Shown here one piece after another: positions 1-9,631 of a DNA stretch of 38,012 bases (the stretch's first letter is position 1; each line of letters begins with the position of its first letter). The notes under the pieces were generated by a model. The model was not told the DNA's origin, ran no database searches, and saw only the letters and a list, made by a program, of their open reading frames with translations. The DNA comes from Roseateles toxinivorans (GTDB lineage Bacteria; Pseudomonadota; Gammaproteobacteria; Burkholderiales; Burkholderiaceae_C), in assembly GCA_945898095.1 (NCBI GenBank), contig CAMDHE010000037.1:1-38012 (forward strand), given 5' to 3'. Position numbers and translations under genes: made by a program.

Positions 1-213
1 CAGCAGCGTCGCCGCCTGGGCCATGGCCTCGAGAATCAGCACGCCAGGCATGACCGGCCGATGCGGGAAATGGCCGACAAAATAGGGCTCGTTGATGCTG
101 ACGTTCTTCAGCGCCAGGATGCGTTTGCCTTTTTCGATTTCGATCACACGATCGACCAGCAGCAGCGGGTAGCGATGCGGGAGTTTTTTCAGTACCTGGT
201 GGATGTCCATCAT
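1..213 (-). CDS. fabZ: 3-hydroxyacyl-ACP dehydratase FabZ (partial, 3' end outside window)
   Basis: This is the N-terminal ~70 residues of FabZ, which dehydrates 3-hydroxyacyl-ACP in type II fatty acid synthesis. It starts [20 protein letters not shown], and the active-site segment [11 protein letters not shown] with its catalytic His is visible, followed by [10 protein letters not shown], typical of the family. The gene runs off the left edge, so its end cannot be seen. The ATG at 213 overlaps the lpxD stop as ATGA; an ATG one codon later (210) is equally possible. The position after lpxD is the standard lpxD-fabZ-lpxA order, where FabZ and LpxD draw on the same hydroxyacyl-ACP pool. Confidence 0.95.
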   Translation of the reverse strand, partial: MMDIHQVLKKLPHRYPLLLVDRVIEIEKGKRILALKNVSINEPYFVGHFPHRPVMPGVLILEAMAQAATLL

Positions 214-1244
214 GGTGAAATCTTCTTTTCTAGGGCACGCAAGCGATCACGCATTGCATGCAGTTGGCGCAATGTGGCAGCGTTCTTCTCCCAGTTCGAA
301 TTTTCGTCGAAGGGGAAGACGCCGCTGTACTGGCCGGGCTTGTTGATGCTGCGGCTGATGACAGTCGCAGCCGAGACATGGACATGATCGACCAGTGACA
401 GATGACCAAGGATGATGGCGCCGCCGCCGACGGTGCAATGCGCGCCAATCGTCGCGCTGCCGGCGATGCCAGCACAACCGGCCATGGCCGTATGCGCGCC
501 GACATGGACGTTGTGGCCGATCTGGATCAGGTTGTCGAGCTTGACGCCGTCTTCCAGCACGGTGTCTCCGAGTGCGCCACGGTCGATGCAGGTGTTGGCA
601 CCAATTTCGACATCGTTACCAATCACGACAGCGCCGAGTTGTTCGATTTTTTCCCAGCGCCCCTGCGTTGGCGCGAAGCCGAAGCCGTCGGCGCCGATGA
701 CGACACCGCTATGCACAATACAGCGCTCGCCGATCCGGCAGTCATGGCCCAGGGTGACGCGCGCTGCCAGGCGGCTGCCGGCACCTATGACTGCATTGCG
801 CTCGAGCACGCAATGCGCGCCGATGCGCGCGCCCGCACCGATCACCACGCCAGCCTCGATCACCGCCAACGGGCCGACAGCGACGCCAGCGGCAAGCTGG
901 GCCGAGGCATCGATCACGGCGCTCGGATGGATGCAGGCCGGGACGACAGGACGCGTCCTGCTGACCCACCATTGGGTCAAGCGGGCAAAGTACAGATAGG
1001 GGTCAGGCGTGATGATGGCAGCGCCGCGGGCTGCTGCAAGCTCTGCGAACTCGGGCGCGACGATCACGCATCCGGCAAGACTGACTGGCAATTGCGCCCG
1101 GTAGCGGGGATTAGCCAGAAAGCTCAAGGTCGCTGCGTCTGCAGCTTCGAGCGGGCCGATTTTCGAGATCGTGGTCGCGGCGTCGCCGTGAAGGTCGCCA
1201 CCCAGGGCGGCGACCACATCAGCCAGCGTGACCAGCGCCACCAA
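210..1244 (-). CDS. lpxD: UDP-3-O-acylglucosamine N-acyltransferase LpxD
   Basis: LpxD transfers a 3-hydroxyacyl chain from ACP to the amine of UDP-3-O-acylglucosamine, an early cytoplasmic step of lipid A synthesis. The 344-residue protein has an N-terminal uridine-binding region (to about residue 100) and then a left-handed beta-helix of hexapeptide repeats (many I/V-G-A repeats, about 105-300). The catalytic His is about residue 244 in QIGHNV, matching E. coli His239. The first possible start is TTG at 1244, directly abutting the skp stop; the next codon is GTG (1241) and may be the real start. AGAAG just upstream can serve as ribosome binding site. The gene is coupled to skp before it and fabZ after it. 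Confidence 0.96.
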   Translation of the reverse strand: MVALVTLADVVAALGGDLHGDAATTISKIGPLEAADAATLSFLANPRYRAQLPVSLAGCVIVAPEFAELAAARGAAIITPDPYLYFARLTQWWVSRTRPVVPACIHPSAVIDASAQLAAGVAVGPLAVIEAGVVIGAGARIGAHCVLERNAVIGAGSRLAARVTLGHDCRIGERCIVHSGVVIGADGFGFAPTQGRWEKIEQLGAVVIGNDVEIGANTCIDRGALGDTVLEDGVKLDNLIQIGHNVHVGAHTAMAGCAGIAGSATIGAHCTVGGGAIILGHLSLVDHVHVSAATVISRSINKPGQYSGVFPFDENSNWEKNAATLRQLHAMRDRLRALEKKISP

Positions 1245-1751
1245 TCACTTCTGGGCGTTGAGCAAGTCGATCACCTTCTTGGTGATGTCGACACGTGCGC
1301 TCGAGTGGATGGCGTCCTGCAGGATCAGGTCGTATTTATCTGATTCGAAGATCTGCTTGATGACGCGGTTCGCGCGCTCGACCACAGCCGACAACTCTTC
1401 GTTCTTGCGCTGGGTCAGGTCTTCCTGCCATTCGCGGCGCTTGCGCTGCAGATCGCGGTCCTGCTCGACCAGATCACGCTGCAAACGGTTGCGCTCGGCT
1501 TCGGGCAAGGTCTGTGCATTCTTCTCGAGCTTCTCGGCCGAACCACGCAGACGCGCCTCGACATCCTTGAGCTCTTTCTCGCGCTTGCCGAATTCGGCTT
1601 CAAGCTTTAGTTGCGCTGCCTTGGCCAGATTGGCTTCGCGCAGCACTCGCTCGCTATTGACATAGCCGATCTTTATTTCCTGTGCCTGCGCCGTCATAGC
1701 CGAAGCCGCCATCATGACGGTCAAGGCCGCCGCTTTCAACATGCTCTTCAT
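1245..1751 (-). CDS. skp: Periplasmic outer-membrane-protein chaperone Skp (OmpH family)
   Basis: Skp is a trimeric periplasmic chaperone that holds unfolded outer-membrane proteins on their way to the Bam complex. The 168-residue protein begins with a signal peptide (MKSMLKAAALTVMMAASAMT, cleavage expected after AQA near residue 23). The strand IKIGYVNSERVL follows, then a long, highly charged coiled-coil middle region (about residues 40-130), which forms the tentacles in this family. Length is normal. Its ATG overlaps the bamA stop by one base (TGATG), so translation is probably coupled. The order bamA-skp-lpxD-fabZ is conserved in proteobacteria. Confidence 0.95.
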   Translation of the reverse strand: MKSMLKAAALTVMMAASAMTAQAQEIKIGYVNSERVLREANLAKAAQLKLEAEFGKREKELKDVEARLRGSAEKLEKNAQTLPEAERNRLQRDLVEQDRDLQRKRREWQEDLTQRKNEELSAVVERANRVIKQIFESDKYDLILQDAIHSSARVDITKKVIDLLNAQK

Positions 1752-4057
1752 CAGAATGCAGTCCCGATCTGGAATTGGAATTTCTCTATTCTATCTGTGG
1801 GTTTCTTGCGCAACGGTACGCCATAACTCAGGCGCAACGGGCCCATCGGTGAAATCCAGCTTAAACCGATACCCGCCGAAGCGCGCACCGAGTCAGCAAC
1901 GATTTTTTCCTGCGAGCCCCACACATTGCCCGCATCCATGAATCCAAACAAGCGGAAGGTCTTGTCATTGCCGCCGCCCGGAACAGGGATATACAACTCG
2001 GCGTTGGCATTGACCCGCCGACTGCCGCCAGTATAAGAGCCCGTCACATCAACCGGACCCAATGAGCCGGCCTGAAACACCCGTACCGAGCCCAGTCCGC
2101 CTGCATAGAAATTCTTGAAGATCGGATAAGGCAGCCCGCCCAGTCCGACACCCCAGCCCAGTTCGCTGTTGATCCCGAGCGTGATCTTGTTGGTTATTGC
2201 GATGTACTGCTGATATTGCAGATTGGCACGCATGTAGCGGGCATCGCCGGCAGGGCTGATTTCGAGGTTGACGCGCTGGTATATACCCTTCGTCGGGGAA
2301 ATCACGCTGTCGCGATTGTCACGTTGCCAACCGATCGTGAATGGCAGGGCAATGCTGTTCTGGCCGAACTGCTGGGTGAACAGCAGATAGCTGTTCGGCA
2401 GGCCGACCGAGGTACTGATCGTCGTGCGCTCATAGCCGGCGCCGAAAAACACCGTATCGAGTTCGGAGAACGGGACGCCAAACCGTATCGATCCGCCATG
2501 GGTGACCAACTGATATTGCTCACCCAGCGTATTCAGCGGCTTGGTCGTGCGATAGAAAAGGTCCAGCGCGCGCGATACCCCGTCGACGGTGAAGTAAGGG
2601 TCGACCGTACTCAGAACGACGGCACGGCCGGTGGCTGCCGTGTTGATTTCGAGTCCCAGATAGTTCCCCGAGCCGAAAACATTTTCCTGCTTGATCGAGC
2701 CTGTCAGCGAAAGCCTTTGCTGGCTCGAGTAACCGGCGCCGACCATGATGTTGCCGGTTGGTCGTTCAGTCACATTCAGCACGACATCGACCTGATCCTG
2801 GGCGCCAGGTACTTCAGTCGTGTCAATCGTCACTTCCTTGAAGTAGCCCAGCCGCTCAACCCGGTCGCGTGAGGCCTTGATGCGTTGACCGTCATACCAG
2901 GCTGACTCGAACTGCCTGAACTCGCGCCGGATCACTTCGTCGCGTGTCCGGGTATTGCCGGAGATCAGGACGCGGCGCACATAGACGCGGCGCTGCGGCT
3001 CGGCCACGAAGGTCACCACCACCTGTCCGGTGGCTCGGTCGATCTCGGGCCGACTGTCGACACGCGCAAATGCATAGCCGAATGAGCCGTACAGGTCGGA
3101 AAATGCCCGCGTCGTTTGCGCTACGGCCTCGCCCTGGTAAGCCTGGCCGGGCTTCAAAACAATCAGGCGTTTGAAATCCTCTTCACGGCCCAGGAAATTG
3201 CCCTCCAGTTTGACCGCAGTGACCGTGTAAGGCTGGCCTTCACTGATGGTGACGGCAATGCTGATGCTCTGCTTGTCAGGCGAAATCGTCACCTGGGTCG
3301 AAGTCACTGCAAATTCGAGGTAGCCACGATTCAGGTAATAGGATCGCAGTGTTTCCAGGTCGGCGTTCAGCTTGGAACGCGAATAGCGGTCGGTCTTGGT
3401 GTACCAGGTCAGCCAGCCGCTGGTCGACTGTTCGAGCAAGCCAAGCAGCGTGCTCTCGGATGCCAATTTGCTGCCGAGAATGCGTATTTCGCCGATTTTT
3501 GCAGGTTCGCCTTCAGTCACGGTAAAACTGACATTGACGCGATTGCGCTCGAGTGGCGTCACGGTGGTCGTGACCTCGGCGCCATATAGGCTGCGGGTCA
3601 GGTATTGGCGTTTGAGTTCCTGCTCGGCCCGGTCAGCCAGGGCCTTGTCAAAGGGTTTACCCTCGCCGATGCCGACTTCTTTCAGCGACTTGTTGAGTGC
3701 CTCGGTATCAAATTCTTTCAAACCGATGAAACTGACATTGGCGATGATCGGTCGTTCTTCAATGATCACCACCGCTGAAGCGCCGTCGATATTGATGCGC
3801 ACGTCCTTGAACAAGCCGGTGGCGAACAAGGCGCGCAAGGCCGCCGCACCCTTGTCATCGTTATAGGTATCACCGATGCGGAACGGCAAGGACGCAAAAA
3901 CCGTCCCGGGGTCGGTCCGGTTCAAGCCCTCGACGCGAATGTCCTTCAACACGAACGGGTCGACTGCCCAGGCAGCGCCGGTCTGCATTGCGGCCGCAAG
4001 GGCCAAGGTCAGGAATGAGGGGCGCATCTTTGCGCTGAATCTTTGAGATGAGGACAT
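1751..4057 (-). CDS. bamA: Outer membrane protein assembly factor BamA
   Basis: BamA is the central beta-barrel of the Bam complex, which folds and inserts outer-membrane proteins. The 768-residue length is typical. A signal peptide ends near GAAWA (about residue 32). It is followed by five POTRA repeats (about 33-430; the first begins FVLKDIRVEGLNRTDPGTVF) and a 16-strand barrel whose last residue is the aromatic Phe of QFQIGTAF, the usual C-terminal sorting signal. The gene lies 10 bases after rseP with no strong ribosome binding site. BamB and BamD are encoded elsewhere in this same window, Skp directly downstream. Confidence 0.97.
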   Translation of the reverse strand: MSSSQRFSAKMRPSFLTLALAAAMQTGAAWAVDPFVLKDIRVEGLNRTDPGTVFASLPFRIGDTYNDDKGAAALRALFATGLFKDVRINIDGASAVVIIEERPIIANVSFIGLKEFDTEALNKSLKEVGIGEGKPFDKALADRAEQELKRQYLTRSLYGAEVTTTVTPLERNRVNVSFTVTEGEPAKIGEIRILGSKLASESTLLGLLEQSTSGWLTWYTKTDRYSRSKLNADLETLRSYYLNRGYLEFAVTSTQVTISPDKQSISIAVTISEGQPYTVTAVKLEGNFLGREEDFKRLIVLKPGQAYQGEAVAQTTRAFSDLYGSFGYAFARVDSRPEIDRATGQVVVTFVAEPQRRVYVRRVLISGNTRTRDEVIRREFRQFESAWYDGQRIKASRDRVERLGYFKEVTIDTTEVPGAQDQVDVVLNVTERPTGNIMVGAGYSSQQRLSLTGSIKQENVFGSGNYLGLEINTAATGRAVVLSTVDPYFTVDGVSRALDLFYRTTKPLNTLGEQYQLVTHGGSIRFGVPFSELDTVFFGAGYERTTISTSVGLPNSYLLFTQQFGQNSIALPFTIGWQRDNRDSVISPTKGIYQRVNLEISPAGDARYMRANLQYQQYIAITNKITLGINSELGWGVGLGGLPYPIFKNFYAGGLGSVRVFQAGSLGPVDVTGSYTGGSRRVNANAELYIPVPGGGNDKTFRLFGFMDAGNVWGSQEKIVADSVRASAGIGLSWISPMGPLRLSYGVPLRKKPTDRIEKFQFQIGTAF

Positions 4058-4067
4058 GCAGGTAGGG

Positions 4068-5435
4068 TCAATGCAGGCCCGTCAAGCGGACCACGTCGTT
4101 GGAAAGGGCCAAAGCCATCATCAGTATCAGGATCAGCGCGCCCGCGCGCTGCAGTTGCGTTTGCCACCACTCCGATATTGCCCGGCCGGTGATTCCCTCA
4201 AAACAATAATACATCAGGTGCCCGCCATCCAACATCGGCAATGGCAGCAGGTTGAGGACGCCAAGGCTGACACTGAGCAGACCGAGGAATCCCAGGTAAT
4301 GCGCCAAACCCATTCGAACTGATTGACCTGCGTAGTCGGCGATGGCCAGCGGACCGCTGAGGTTCTGCAATGAAGCCTCACCGACGAGCATCCTGCCAAA
4401 CATCTTCAGGGTCATCCAGGACATGTCTGTCGTACGTTCGAAGCCTCGCAGCAGCCCGTCAAAAAAGCCGTAGCGTACCGTGACCAGCGCGGGCGCGGCG
4501 CCGACCATCACCTCGAGCCGGCCAATCGGCTTGCCTGCATCGACAAGCACCTTGGGCGTCACTGGCAGTTCCAGCACCTGCCCGGCGCGCTCGATCCGCC
4601 AAAGCATCGTGCGCGCATCTCCGTCCAGCACCGCTGACCTGATCAACCGACGCAGCGTGGCAGCATCGGTCAGCAAGGCACCGTCGACAGCCTGCACCAG
4701 GTCGCCAGACTTCAGACCGGCCTGATCACCCGTTCCACCCGGGCTCACCTTGCCCAGCAGCGGCGCACTGAAGGGCCCGCCCAAGCCGATTTTCCGCAGC
4801 GATTGCGCGTCGAGTTCTCTGCCGTCCAGCCGGTCGGTATCAAGGACCAGCGTATGGCGGCCATGTCCATCGGCATTGCTGACATTCAGATGCAATTTGC
4901 GCCCGGCCTCGACCGCCTCGGTCAGGCGCCAGCTCAGTTCCGACAGCGATTGCAGTTCCTGCCATTCCTGACCATCGGTCGAGCTCGCCTGGACCCAGTC
5001 GCCAGCGCGCATACCCGCGCGTTCAGCCACCGATCCCGTCAGCGGCGCGCCCAGCAGCGCCTTGGGTTCTTCCAGGCCGATCCAGTTGACGCTGGCAAAC
5101 AGCAATACGGCCAAAAGCAAATTCGCCAGCGGTCCTGCCGCCACAATGGCAACGCGCTGGCGCAATGGCCGGTTATTGAAGGCCTGACCGGTCAGCTCCG
5201 ACGGTACCGGCCCTTCGCGCTCATCCAGCATCCTCACATAGCCGCCCAAAGGCAGCAGGCAGAGCGTGAACTCGGTGGCATCGGGTCCGTTCTGACGTCG
5301 CCAGATGACGCGACCGAATCCGACCGAAAAGCGCAGCACCTTGACACCGCAAAGGCGGGCGACCCGGTAATGCCCGTACTCATGCACGATGATCAGCAGA
5401 CATAAAGTCACCACGAAAGCCAGCAAAGTACTCAT
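4068..5435 (-). CDS. rseP: Site-2 intramembrane zinc protease RseP
   Basis: RseP is an inner-membrane metalloprotease that cleaves the anti-sigma factor RseA inside the membrane and also removes leftover signal peptides. In this 455-residue protein the zinc motif HEYGH is at residues 18-22 of the first membrane helix. Two PDZ domains follow (around TGSVAERAGMRAGDWV and SPGGTGDQAGLKSGDLVQ). The second metal motif, LLPLPMLDGGHL, lies near the C-terminus among the last membrane helices. The frame stays open upstream, but ATG at 5435 is chosen because MSTLLAFVVTLCLLIIVHEY is the usual N-terminus and overlaps the dxr stop as ATGA. Confidence 0.96.
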   Translation of the reverse strand: MSTLLAFVVTLCLLIIVHEYGHYRVARLCGVKVLRFSVGFGRVIWRRQNGPDATEFTLCLLPLGGYVRMLDEREGPVPSELTGQAFNNRPLRQRVAIVAAGPLANLLLAVLLFASVNWIGLEEPKALLGAPLTGSVAERAGMRAGDWVQASSTDGQEWQELQSLSELSWRLTEAVEAGRKLHLNVSNADGHGRHTLVLDTDRLDGRELDAQSLRKIGLGGPFSAPLLGKVSPGGTGDQAGLKSGDLVQAVDGALLTDAATLRRLIRSAVLDGDARTMLWRIERAGQVLELPVTPKVLVDAGKPIGRLEVMVGAAPALVTVRYGFFDGLLRGFERTTDMSWMTLKMFGRMLVGEASLQNLSGPLAIADYAGQSVRMGLAHYLGFLGLLSVSLGVLNLLPLPMLDGGHLMYYCFEGITGRAISEWWQTQLQRAGALILILMMALALSNDVVRLTGLH

Positions 5436-6649
5436 GCAACCACCTTCTGGATCAAATCCTGGGCATATCGTCTGGCGCGCTGATCGAGTTCCAGCAGCCC
5501 TGCAACGCTGGCGCATTCGCCCTTCTGCGGTGGCAAGTTCTCAAGGCTTTGCAGATTGATCTGATGAATTTGATCAAAGCGCAGCCGGTGCTCCAAAAAT
5601 GCCGCCACGGCTTCCTCGTTGGCCGCATTCAGGACTGCGGTTCCACCTTCGGGCCCGGCCAGGGCCTGCCAGGCGAGGAAGAGCCCAGGGAAACGACTTT
5701 CATCGACGGGCTCGAAACTCAGCGCAGGCAGGCTCAGCAGATCAAGCCGGCTCGCACCCGCTTCGATGCGCTCGGGAAAGGACAGTCCGAACGCAATCGG
5801 CACACGCATGTCCGGCGTGCCCAGCTGCGCCAGCACCGACATGTCGCGGCACACCACCATCGAGTGCACGATGCTTTGCGGATGGATGATGACCTTGATC
5901 TGCTCGGGCGCCAGGCCGAACAGCCAGCGCGCCTCAATCACTTCCAGCGCCTTGTTCATCATGGTGGCTGAGTCGACCGAAATCTTGCGGCCCATGACCC
6001 AGTTCGGATGAGCGCAAGCCTGATCCGGCGTGACCGATGCCAGGCTGGCTGGATCACGCTGACGAAACGGGCCGCCTGAAGCCGTCAGCACGATATGGTC
6101 GATGCGCTGCGCCCAGGTCCCCCGGTCTTCGGGGAGGCATTGGAATATCGCCGAATGTTCGCTGTCAATCGGCAGCAGCGTCGCGCCACCCGCTGCAACG
6201 GCACCCATGAACAAGGCCCCGCCGACAACGATCGCTTCCTTGTTGGCCAGCAGCAGGCGTTTGCCGGCGTGCGCCGCAGCCAGACAAGGCGCCAGGCCGG
6301 CAGCGCCGACAATCGCCGCCATCACCGCATCAACCTCGGGATGCGCGGCGACCAAGGCCAGGCTGGCCGCACCGTCGAGGACTTCGGTCCGGCTGCCATG
6401 TTCACGCAATTGGCGCCGCAACTGCGCCGCGAGCAAGGGATCAGGCATCACTGCAAAGCGCGGCTGCCAGCTCAGACATTGCCCGAGCAGAGCATCGACA
6501 CGACTCATCGCGCTGAGGGCGAACACCTGATAGCGATCCGGGTGGCGCGCCAGCACGTCGAGCGTATTGACGCCGATCGAACCGGTCGATCCAAGCACGC
6601 AAATGCGCTGTCGCCTGTGCTCGCCCGCCGCATGCAAGCTGCCGCTCAT
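5432..6649 (-). CDS. dxr: 1-deoxy-D-xylulose 5-phosphate reductoisomerase
   Basis: Dxr makes 2-C-methyl-D-erythritol 4-phosphate from DXP with NADPH, the committed step of the MEP isoprenoid pathway. In 405 residues it shows the NADPH-binding VLGSTGSIGVNTLDVLARHP near the N-terminus. The substrate and metal segments ANKEAIVVGG and PIDSEHSAIFQCL follow, then the C-terminal helical domain. The start overlaps the cdsA stop by 4 bases and the stop overlaps the rseP start by 4. Another MEP enzyme gene, ispG, lies at 27542-28825, and the pathway feeds uppS three genes upstream. Confidence 0.97.
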   Translation of the reverse strand: MSGSLHAAGEHRRQRICVLGSTGSIGVNTLDVLARHPDRYQVFALSAMSRVDALLGQCLSWQPRFAVMPDPLLAAQLRRQLREHGSRTEVLDGAASLALVAAHPEVDAVMAAIVGAAGLAPCLAAAHAGKRLLLANKEAIVVGGALFMGAVAAGGATLLPIDSEHSAIFQCLPEDRGTWAQRIDHIVLTASGGPFRQRDPASLASVTPDQACAHPNWVMGRKISVDSATMMNKALEVIEARWLFGLAPEQIKVIIHPQSIVHSMVVCRDMSVLAQLGTPDMRVPIAFGLSFPERIEAGASRLDLLSLPALSFEPVDESRFPGLFLAWQALAGPEGGTAVLNAANEEAVAAFLEHRLRFDQIHQINLQSLENLPPQKGECASVAGLLELDQRARRYAQDLIQKVVA

Positions 6650-7497
6650 GCCAAGGGGCCCAGCGAAATCAAGGCCATGGCGAGCGGAAATACCGGCAGC
6701 AAGGCATCAGCACGGTCGAGTACGCCGCCATGCCCCGGCAACAAATTGCTGCTGTCCTTGGCCCCTGCAGCGCGCTTGACGAGCGATTCGAACAGGTCAC
6801 CGACGACACTCATCGCCCCGAGGACCAACATTGAAAGCAGGCCGATCGGCAAACCCTGCCGTAACAGCAATTGATAGAGGCTGGGTGAATCGACATCCAG
6901 GCGCAGATCAATGTGGAAGGCCCAGAACAGCCCCAGCAGCAGCACGCCGGCCATGCCGGACCAGACGCCTTCCCAGCTCTTGCCCGGGCTGATGGCAGGC
7001 GCCAGTTTGCGGCGGCCAAAAGCCCGTCCACCGAAATAGGCAGCGATGTCGGCCACCCAGACAAGGCACAGTACCGAGAGCAAAAAATTGACTCCGATCG
7101 ACTTGGCCTGAACCAGCGCCGCCCATGCCAGCAGCAGCGCCAAAGCGCCCAGCATCAAGCGCAGCGGGCGCGCGACCTGCGGCCAGCGCGTGGGTCCACC
7201 ACGCAAGGCCTGGGCGCCGCCGAGCACCCAGACCAGACCGCTGAGCCACCAAAGCAGGTTGGACAAGGGCAGAGGCAATCCACCGAGCAGCAAGGCCGCC
7301 ATGCCGATTGCAACCAGGCCGGCGCCGAAGCCGATGGCCGGCTTGCCCGGCAAACCGTTGAGCCTCGACCATTCCCAGCCAGCAGCGCCGATCAGCAACA
7401 GGGTTGTCAAGGCAAAGGGCCAGGGTGAGGCCATGAACAGTTCAGGCAACAGCACGGCAAGCAGAGCCAGCGCCGTGAGAATGCGTGTTTTCAACAT
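6646..7497 (-). CDS. cdsA: Phosphatidate cytidylyltransferase (CDP-diglyceride synthase)
   Basis: CdsA converts phosphatidic acid and CTP to CDP-diacylglycerol, the branch point for all phospholipids, in the inner membrane. The 283-residue protein is made of about eight hydrophobic segments, beginning at ILTALALLAVLLPELFMASP. The family signature is complete near the C-terminus: SLVKRAAGAKDSSNLLPGHG followed by GVLDRADALL, preceded by SPGKSWEG. It starts two bases after the uppS stop and overlaps dxr by 4 bases, so it sits in the coupled uppS-cdsA-dxr-rseP block. Confidence 0.96.
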   Translation of the reverse strand: MLKTRILTALALLAVLLPELFMASPWPFALTTLLLIGAAGWEWSRLNGLPGKPAIGFGAGLVAIGMAALLLGGLPLPLSNLLWWLSGLVWVLGGAQALRGGPTRWPQVARPLRLMLGALALLLAWAALVQAKSIGVNFLLSVLCLVWVADIAAYFGGRAFGRRKLAPAISPGKSWEGVWSGMAGVLLLGLFWAFHIDLRLDVDSPSLYQLLLRQGLPIGLLSMLVLGAMSVVGDLFESLVKRAAGAKDSSNLLPGHGGVLDRADALLPVFPLAMALISLGPLA

Positions 7498-7499
7498 GG

Positions 7500-8216
7500 T
7501 CAGACTCCGGCCAGGGTCGGCGCGGTGCCGCCGAAACGGCGGTCGCGTTGGCGAAAAAGACCGATCGCTGCATCGAGTTGAACTTCACCAAATTCAGGCC
7601 AGAGGCAATCGGAAAAGACGAACTCGGTGTAAGCGACTTGCCAGAGCAGAAAATTGCTGATGCGCATTTCGCCGCCGGTGCGGATGAACAGATCCGGATC
7701 GGGCGCATGGCTCAGTGCCATGTACTCGGACAAGCGGGCTTCGGTCAACTCAGCCGGTTGCACACCGGCCTGCATGGCAGCCTGGCAAGCCTGGACGATG
7801 TCCCAGCGGCCACCGTAATTGAAAGCGACGGACAGGGTCAGCTTGGTGTTGTGCTGAGTGCTTGCTTCGGCCTCATCCCAGGCTTGACGCAACTTGACTG
7901 ATACCGCTTCGCGATCACCGATGACCCGGATGCGCACACCCATCTCACCCATGCGGGCCAGATAGCGCGACACGGCGGCCAGTACCAGTCCCATCAGGCC
8001 TGACACCTCATCGCTCGGTCGCTTCCAGTTCTCGGACGAAAAGGCAAACACCGTCAGGAACTCGACCTCGCGGTCGATGCAGGCCTGCACGATCTTGACC
8101 ACCGCCTCGACGCCCTGCTTGTGGCCGAAGAAACGCGGCAAATAGCGCTTCTTGGCCCAGCGCCCATTGCCATCCATCACGATGGCAATGTGGCGTGGCA
8201 CCGCTTCTTTGGTCAC
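7500..8216 (-). CDS. uppS: Undecaprenyl diphosphate synthase (cis-prenyltransferase)
   Basis: UppS extends farnesyl diphosphate with eight isopentenyl units to make undecaprenyl diphosphate, the lipid carrier for peptidoglycan and surface polysaccharides. In 238 residues the signature HIAIVMDGNGRWA (catalytic Asp15) is at the N-terminus. Other family blocks are FAFSSENWKRP, SVAFNYGGRWD and the C-terminal DLFIRTGGEMRISNFLLWQ plus AYTEFVF. The gene lies 13 bases after frr. Supply of isoprenoid substrate by dxr (same operon) and ispG is consistent with its placement. Confidence 0.97.
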   Translation of the reverse strand: MTKEAVPRHIAIVMDGNGRWAKKRYLPRFFGHKQGVEAVVKIVQACIDREVEFLTVFAFSSENWKRPSDEVSGLMGLVLAAVSRYLARMGEMGVRIRVIGDREAVSVKLRQAWDEAEASTQHNTKLTLSVAFNYGGRWDIVQACQAAMQAGVQPAELTEARLSEYMALSHAPDPDLFIRTGGEMRISNFLLWQVAYTEFVFSDCLWPEFGEVQLDAAIGLFRQRDRRFGGTAPTLAGV

Positions 8217-8229
8217 AGCTGCTCGCGGT

Positions 8230-8790
8230 TCAGACGGCGAGGATCTCAGCTTCCTTGCCGGCGATCAGCCGGTCGAGTTCGGAGATGGTGCGGTCGGTCA
8301 GCTTCTGCGCATCATCAAGACTGCGGCGCTCGTCGTCCTCGCTGATCAACTTGTCCTTCATCAGCTTCTTGGCTTGTTCATTGGCTTCGCGACGCACATT
8401 GCGAACTGCAATCTTGGCATCCTCGCCGGCATTGCGAACGACCTTGGTCAGATCACGACGGCGCTCTTCATTCAAGGCCGGCATCGGTACACGGATCAAA
8501 TCTCCTTGCGAGGAGGGGTTCAGGCCGAGGTCGGATTCACGGATGGCGCGTTCGATCTTCGCGCCCATGCCCTTTTCCCAAGGCTGAACGCTGATCGTGC
8601 GCGAATCCAGCAGGCTGACATTGGCAACCTGGGAAATCGGCAACATCGCGCCGTAATAGTCGACGCTGACCTGATCGAGGATGCCTGGATGGGCACGACC
8701 GGTGCGGATTTTGTGCAACTCGCTCTTGAAGGATTCGACCGACTTGGCCATTTTCGCTTCAGCGTTGTGCTTGATGTCTGCAATGCTCAT
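8230..8790 (-). CDS. frr: Ribosome recycling factor
   Basis: RRF works with EF-G to split the post-termination ribosome. The 186-residue length is standard (family 185-186). Visible blocks are [20 protein letters not shown], the conserved [44 protein letters not shown] and the C-terminal three-helix part. The frame is open 13 codons further upstream, but ATG at 8790 gives the normal N-terminus and sits a few bases after a purine-rich AAGGAAT site. It lies 35 bases after pyrH in the conserved rpsB-tsf-pyrH-frr order. Confidence 0.97.
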   Translation of the reverse strand: MSIADIKHNAEAKMAKSVESFKSELHKIRTGRAHPGILDQVSVDYYGAMLPISQVANVSLLDSRTISVQPWEKGMGAKIERAIRESDLGLNPSSQGDLIRVPMPALNEERRRDLTKVVRNAGEDAKIAVRNVRREANEQAKKLMKDKLISEDDERRSLDDAQKLTDRTISELDRLIAGKEAEILAV

Positions 8791-8825
8791 GATCTTGATT
8801 CCTTCTACTTGCCAGCTGGCAGCGA

Positions 8826-9536
8826 TCAAACGTGGACCAGCGTGCCTTCATCTTCGCCCATCACCACCCGTTTCAGGGCACCTGCCTTGAGAATGCTGAA
8901 CACCCGGATCGGGAGTTTCTGATCGCGGCACAGCGCAAAGGCGGTGGCGTCCAGAACCTGCAAATTCTTGCTGATCGCTTCGTCAAAGCTGATTCTCGAA
9001 TAGCGCGTGGCGTCAGGATCCTTCTTCGGGTCCGCGCTATAAACACCATCAACCTTGGTGGCCTTCAGGACGATTTCGGCGCCGATTTCGGCACCGCGCA
9101 AGGCCGCTGCCGTATCGGTGGTGAAAAACGGATTGCCAGTACCCGCAGCAAACACCACAACCTTGCCCTCTTCGAGGTATTGCAAGGCCTTGGGCCGGAC
9201 ATAAGGCTCGACCACCTGCTCGATGCCGATCGCCGACATAACCCGCGCGACCATGCCCTCCTGGCGCATCGTATCGGCCAACGCCAGCGCGTTCATGACG
9301 GTCGCCAGCATGCCCATATAGTCCGCCGTCGCACGGTCCATGCCGACCGAACCACCCGCGACACCGCGAAAAATATTTCCGCCACCGATCACGACTGCCA
9401 CCTCGACACCAAGGCGGGTGACTTCCTGGATCTCGCGCACCATCCGCACGATGGTGGCGCGGTTGATGCCGAAAGCGTCGTCACCCATCAGGGCTTCGCC
9501 GGAGAGTTTGAGCAAGATGCGTTTGAGCGCGGGCAT
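8826..9536 (-). CDS. pyrH: UMP kinase
   Basis: PyrH phosphorylates UMP to UDP in pyrimidine nucleotide synthesis; the bacterial enzyme is hexameric and allosterically controlled. This 236-residue protein has the amino-acid-kinase fold motifs [10 protein letters not shown] at the N-terminus, [11 protein letters not shown], the UMP-binding [36 protein letters not shown] and [13 protein letters not shown]. Length and motifs are normal. It is separated from tsf by a 95-base gap that holds a GC-rich hairpin (see 9595-9613). Confidence 0.97.
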   Translation of the reverse strand: MPALKRILLKLSGEALMGDDAFGINRATIVRMVREIQEVTRLGVEVAVVIGGGNIFRGVAGGSVGMDRATADYMGMLATVMNALALADTMRQEGMVARVMSAIGIEQVVEPYVRPKALQYLEEGKVVVFAAGTGNPFFTTDTAAALRGAEIGAEIVLKATKVDGVYSADPKKDPDATRYSRISFDEAISKNLQVLDATAFALCRDQKLPIRVFSILKAGALKRVVMGEDEGTLVHV

Positions 9537-9594
9537 GAGGACCTCTGATTGCTGCTGTATTCATCTGGCGTCCATCGCCAGGGCACAAGTGTAA

Positions 9595-9613
9595 AGGGCG
9601 CCACCGGCGCCCT
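9595..9613 (-). terminator. GC-rich hairpin between tsf and pyrH, weak terminator or processing site
   Basis: An 8-base perfect inverted repeat, AGGGCGCC / GGCGCCCT, with a 3-base loop lies about 20 bases after the tsf stop. Read on the minus strand it is followed by TTTACACTT, only a short T run. It may act as a partial terminator or RNA-stabilising hairpin separating the highly expressed rpsB-tsf pair from pyrH and later genes. The inverted repeat is seen directly; the role is inferred. Confidence 0.5.
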
Positions 9614-9631
9614 CTGGTCTTTCCTGCTGGC

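Noticed and set aside
402-1343. Long open frame (313 codons) on the plus strand opposite lpxD and skp
   Set aside because: It is the antisense of two clear genes; open antisense frames are expected in GC-rich coding DNA. The translation has no recognisable domain and is rich in Asp/His/Ala from reversed codons.
5435-5560. A GAACTT motif upstream of rseP as a possible sigma-E promoter
   Set aside because: No matching TCTGA-type -10 lies at the required 15-16 base spacing; chance occurrence inside dxr.
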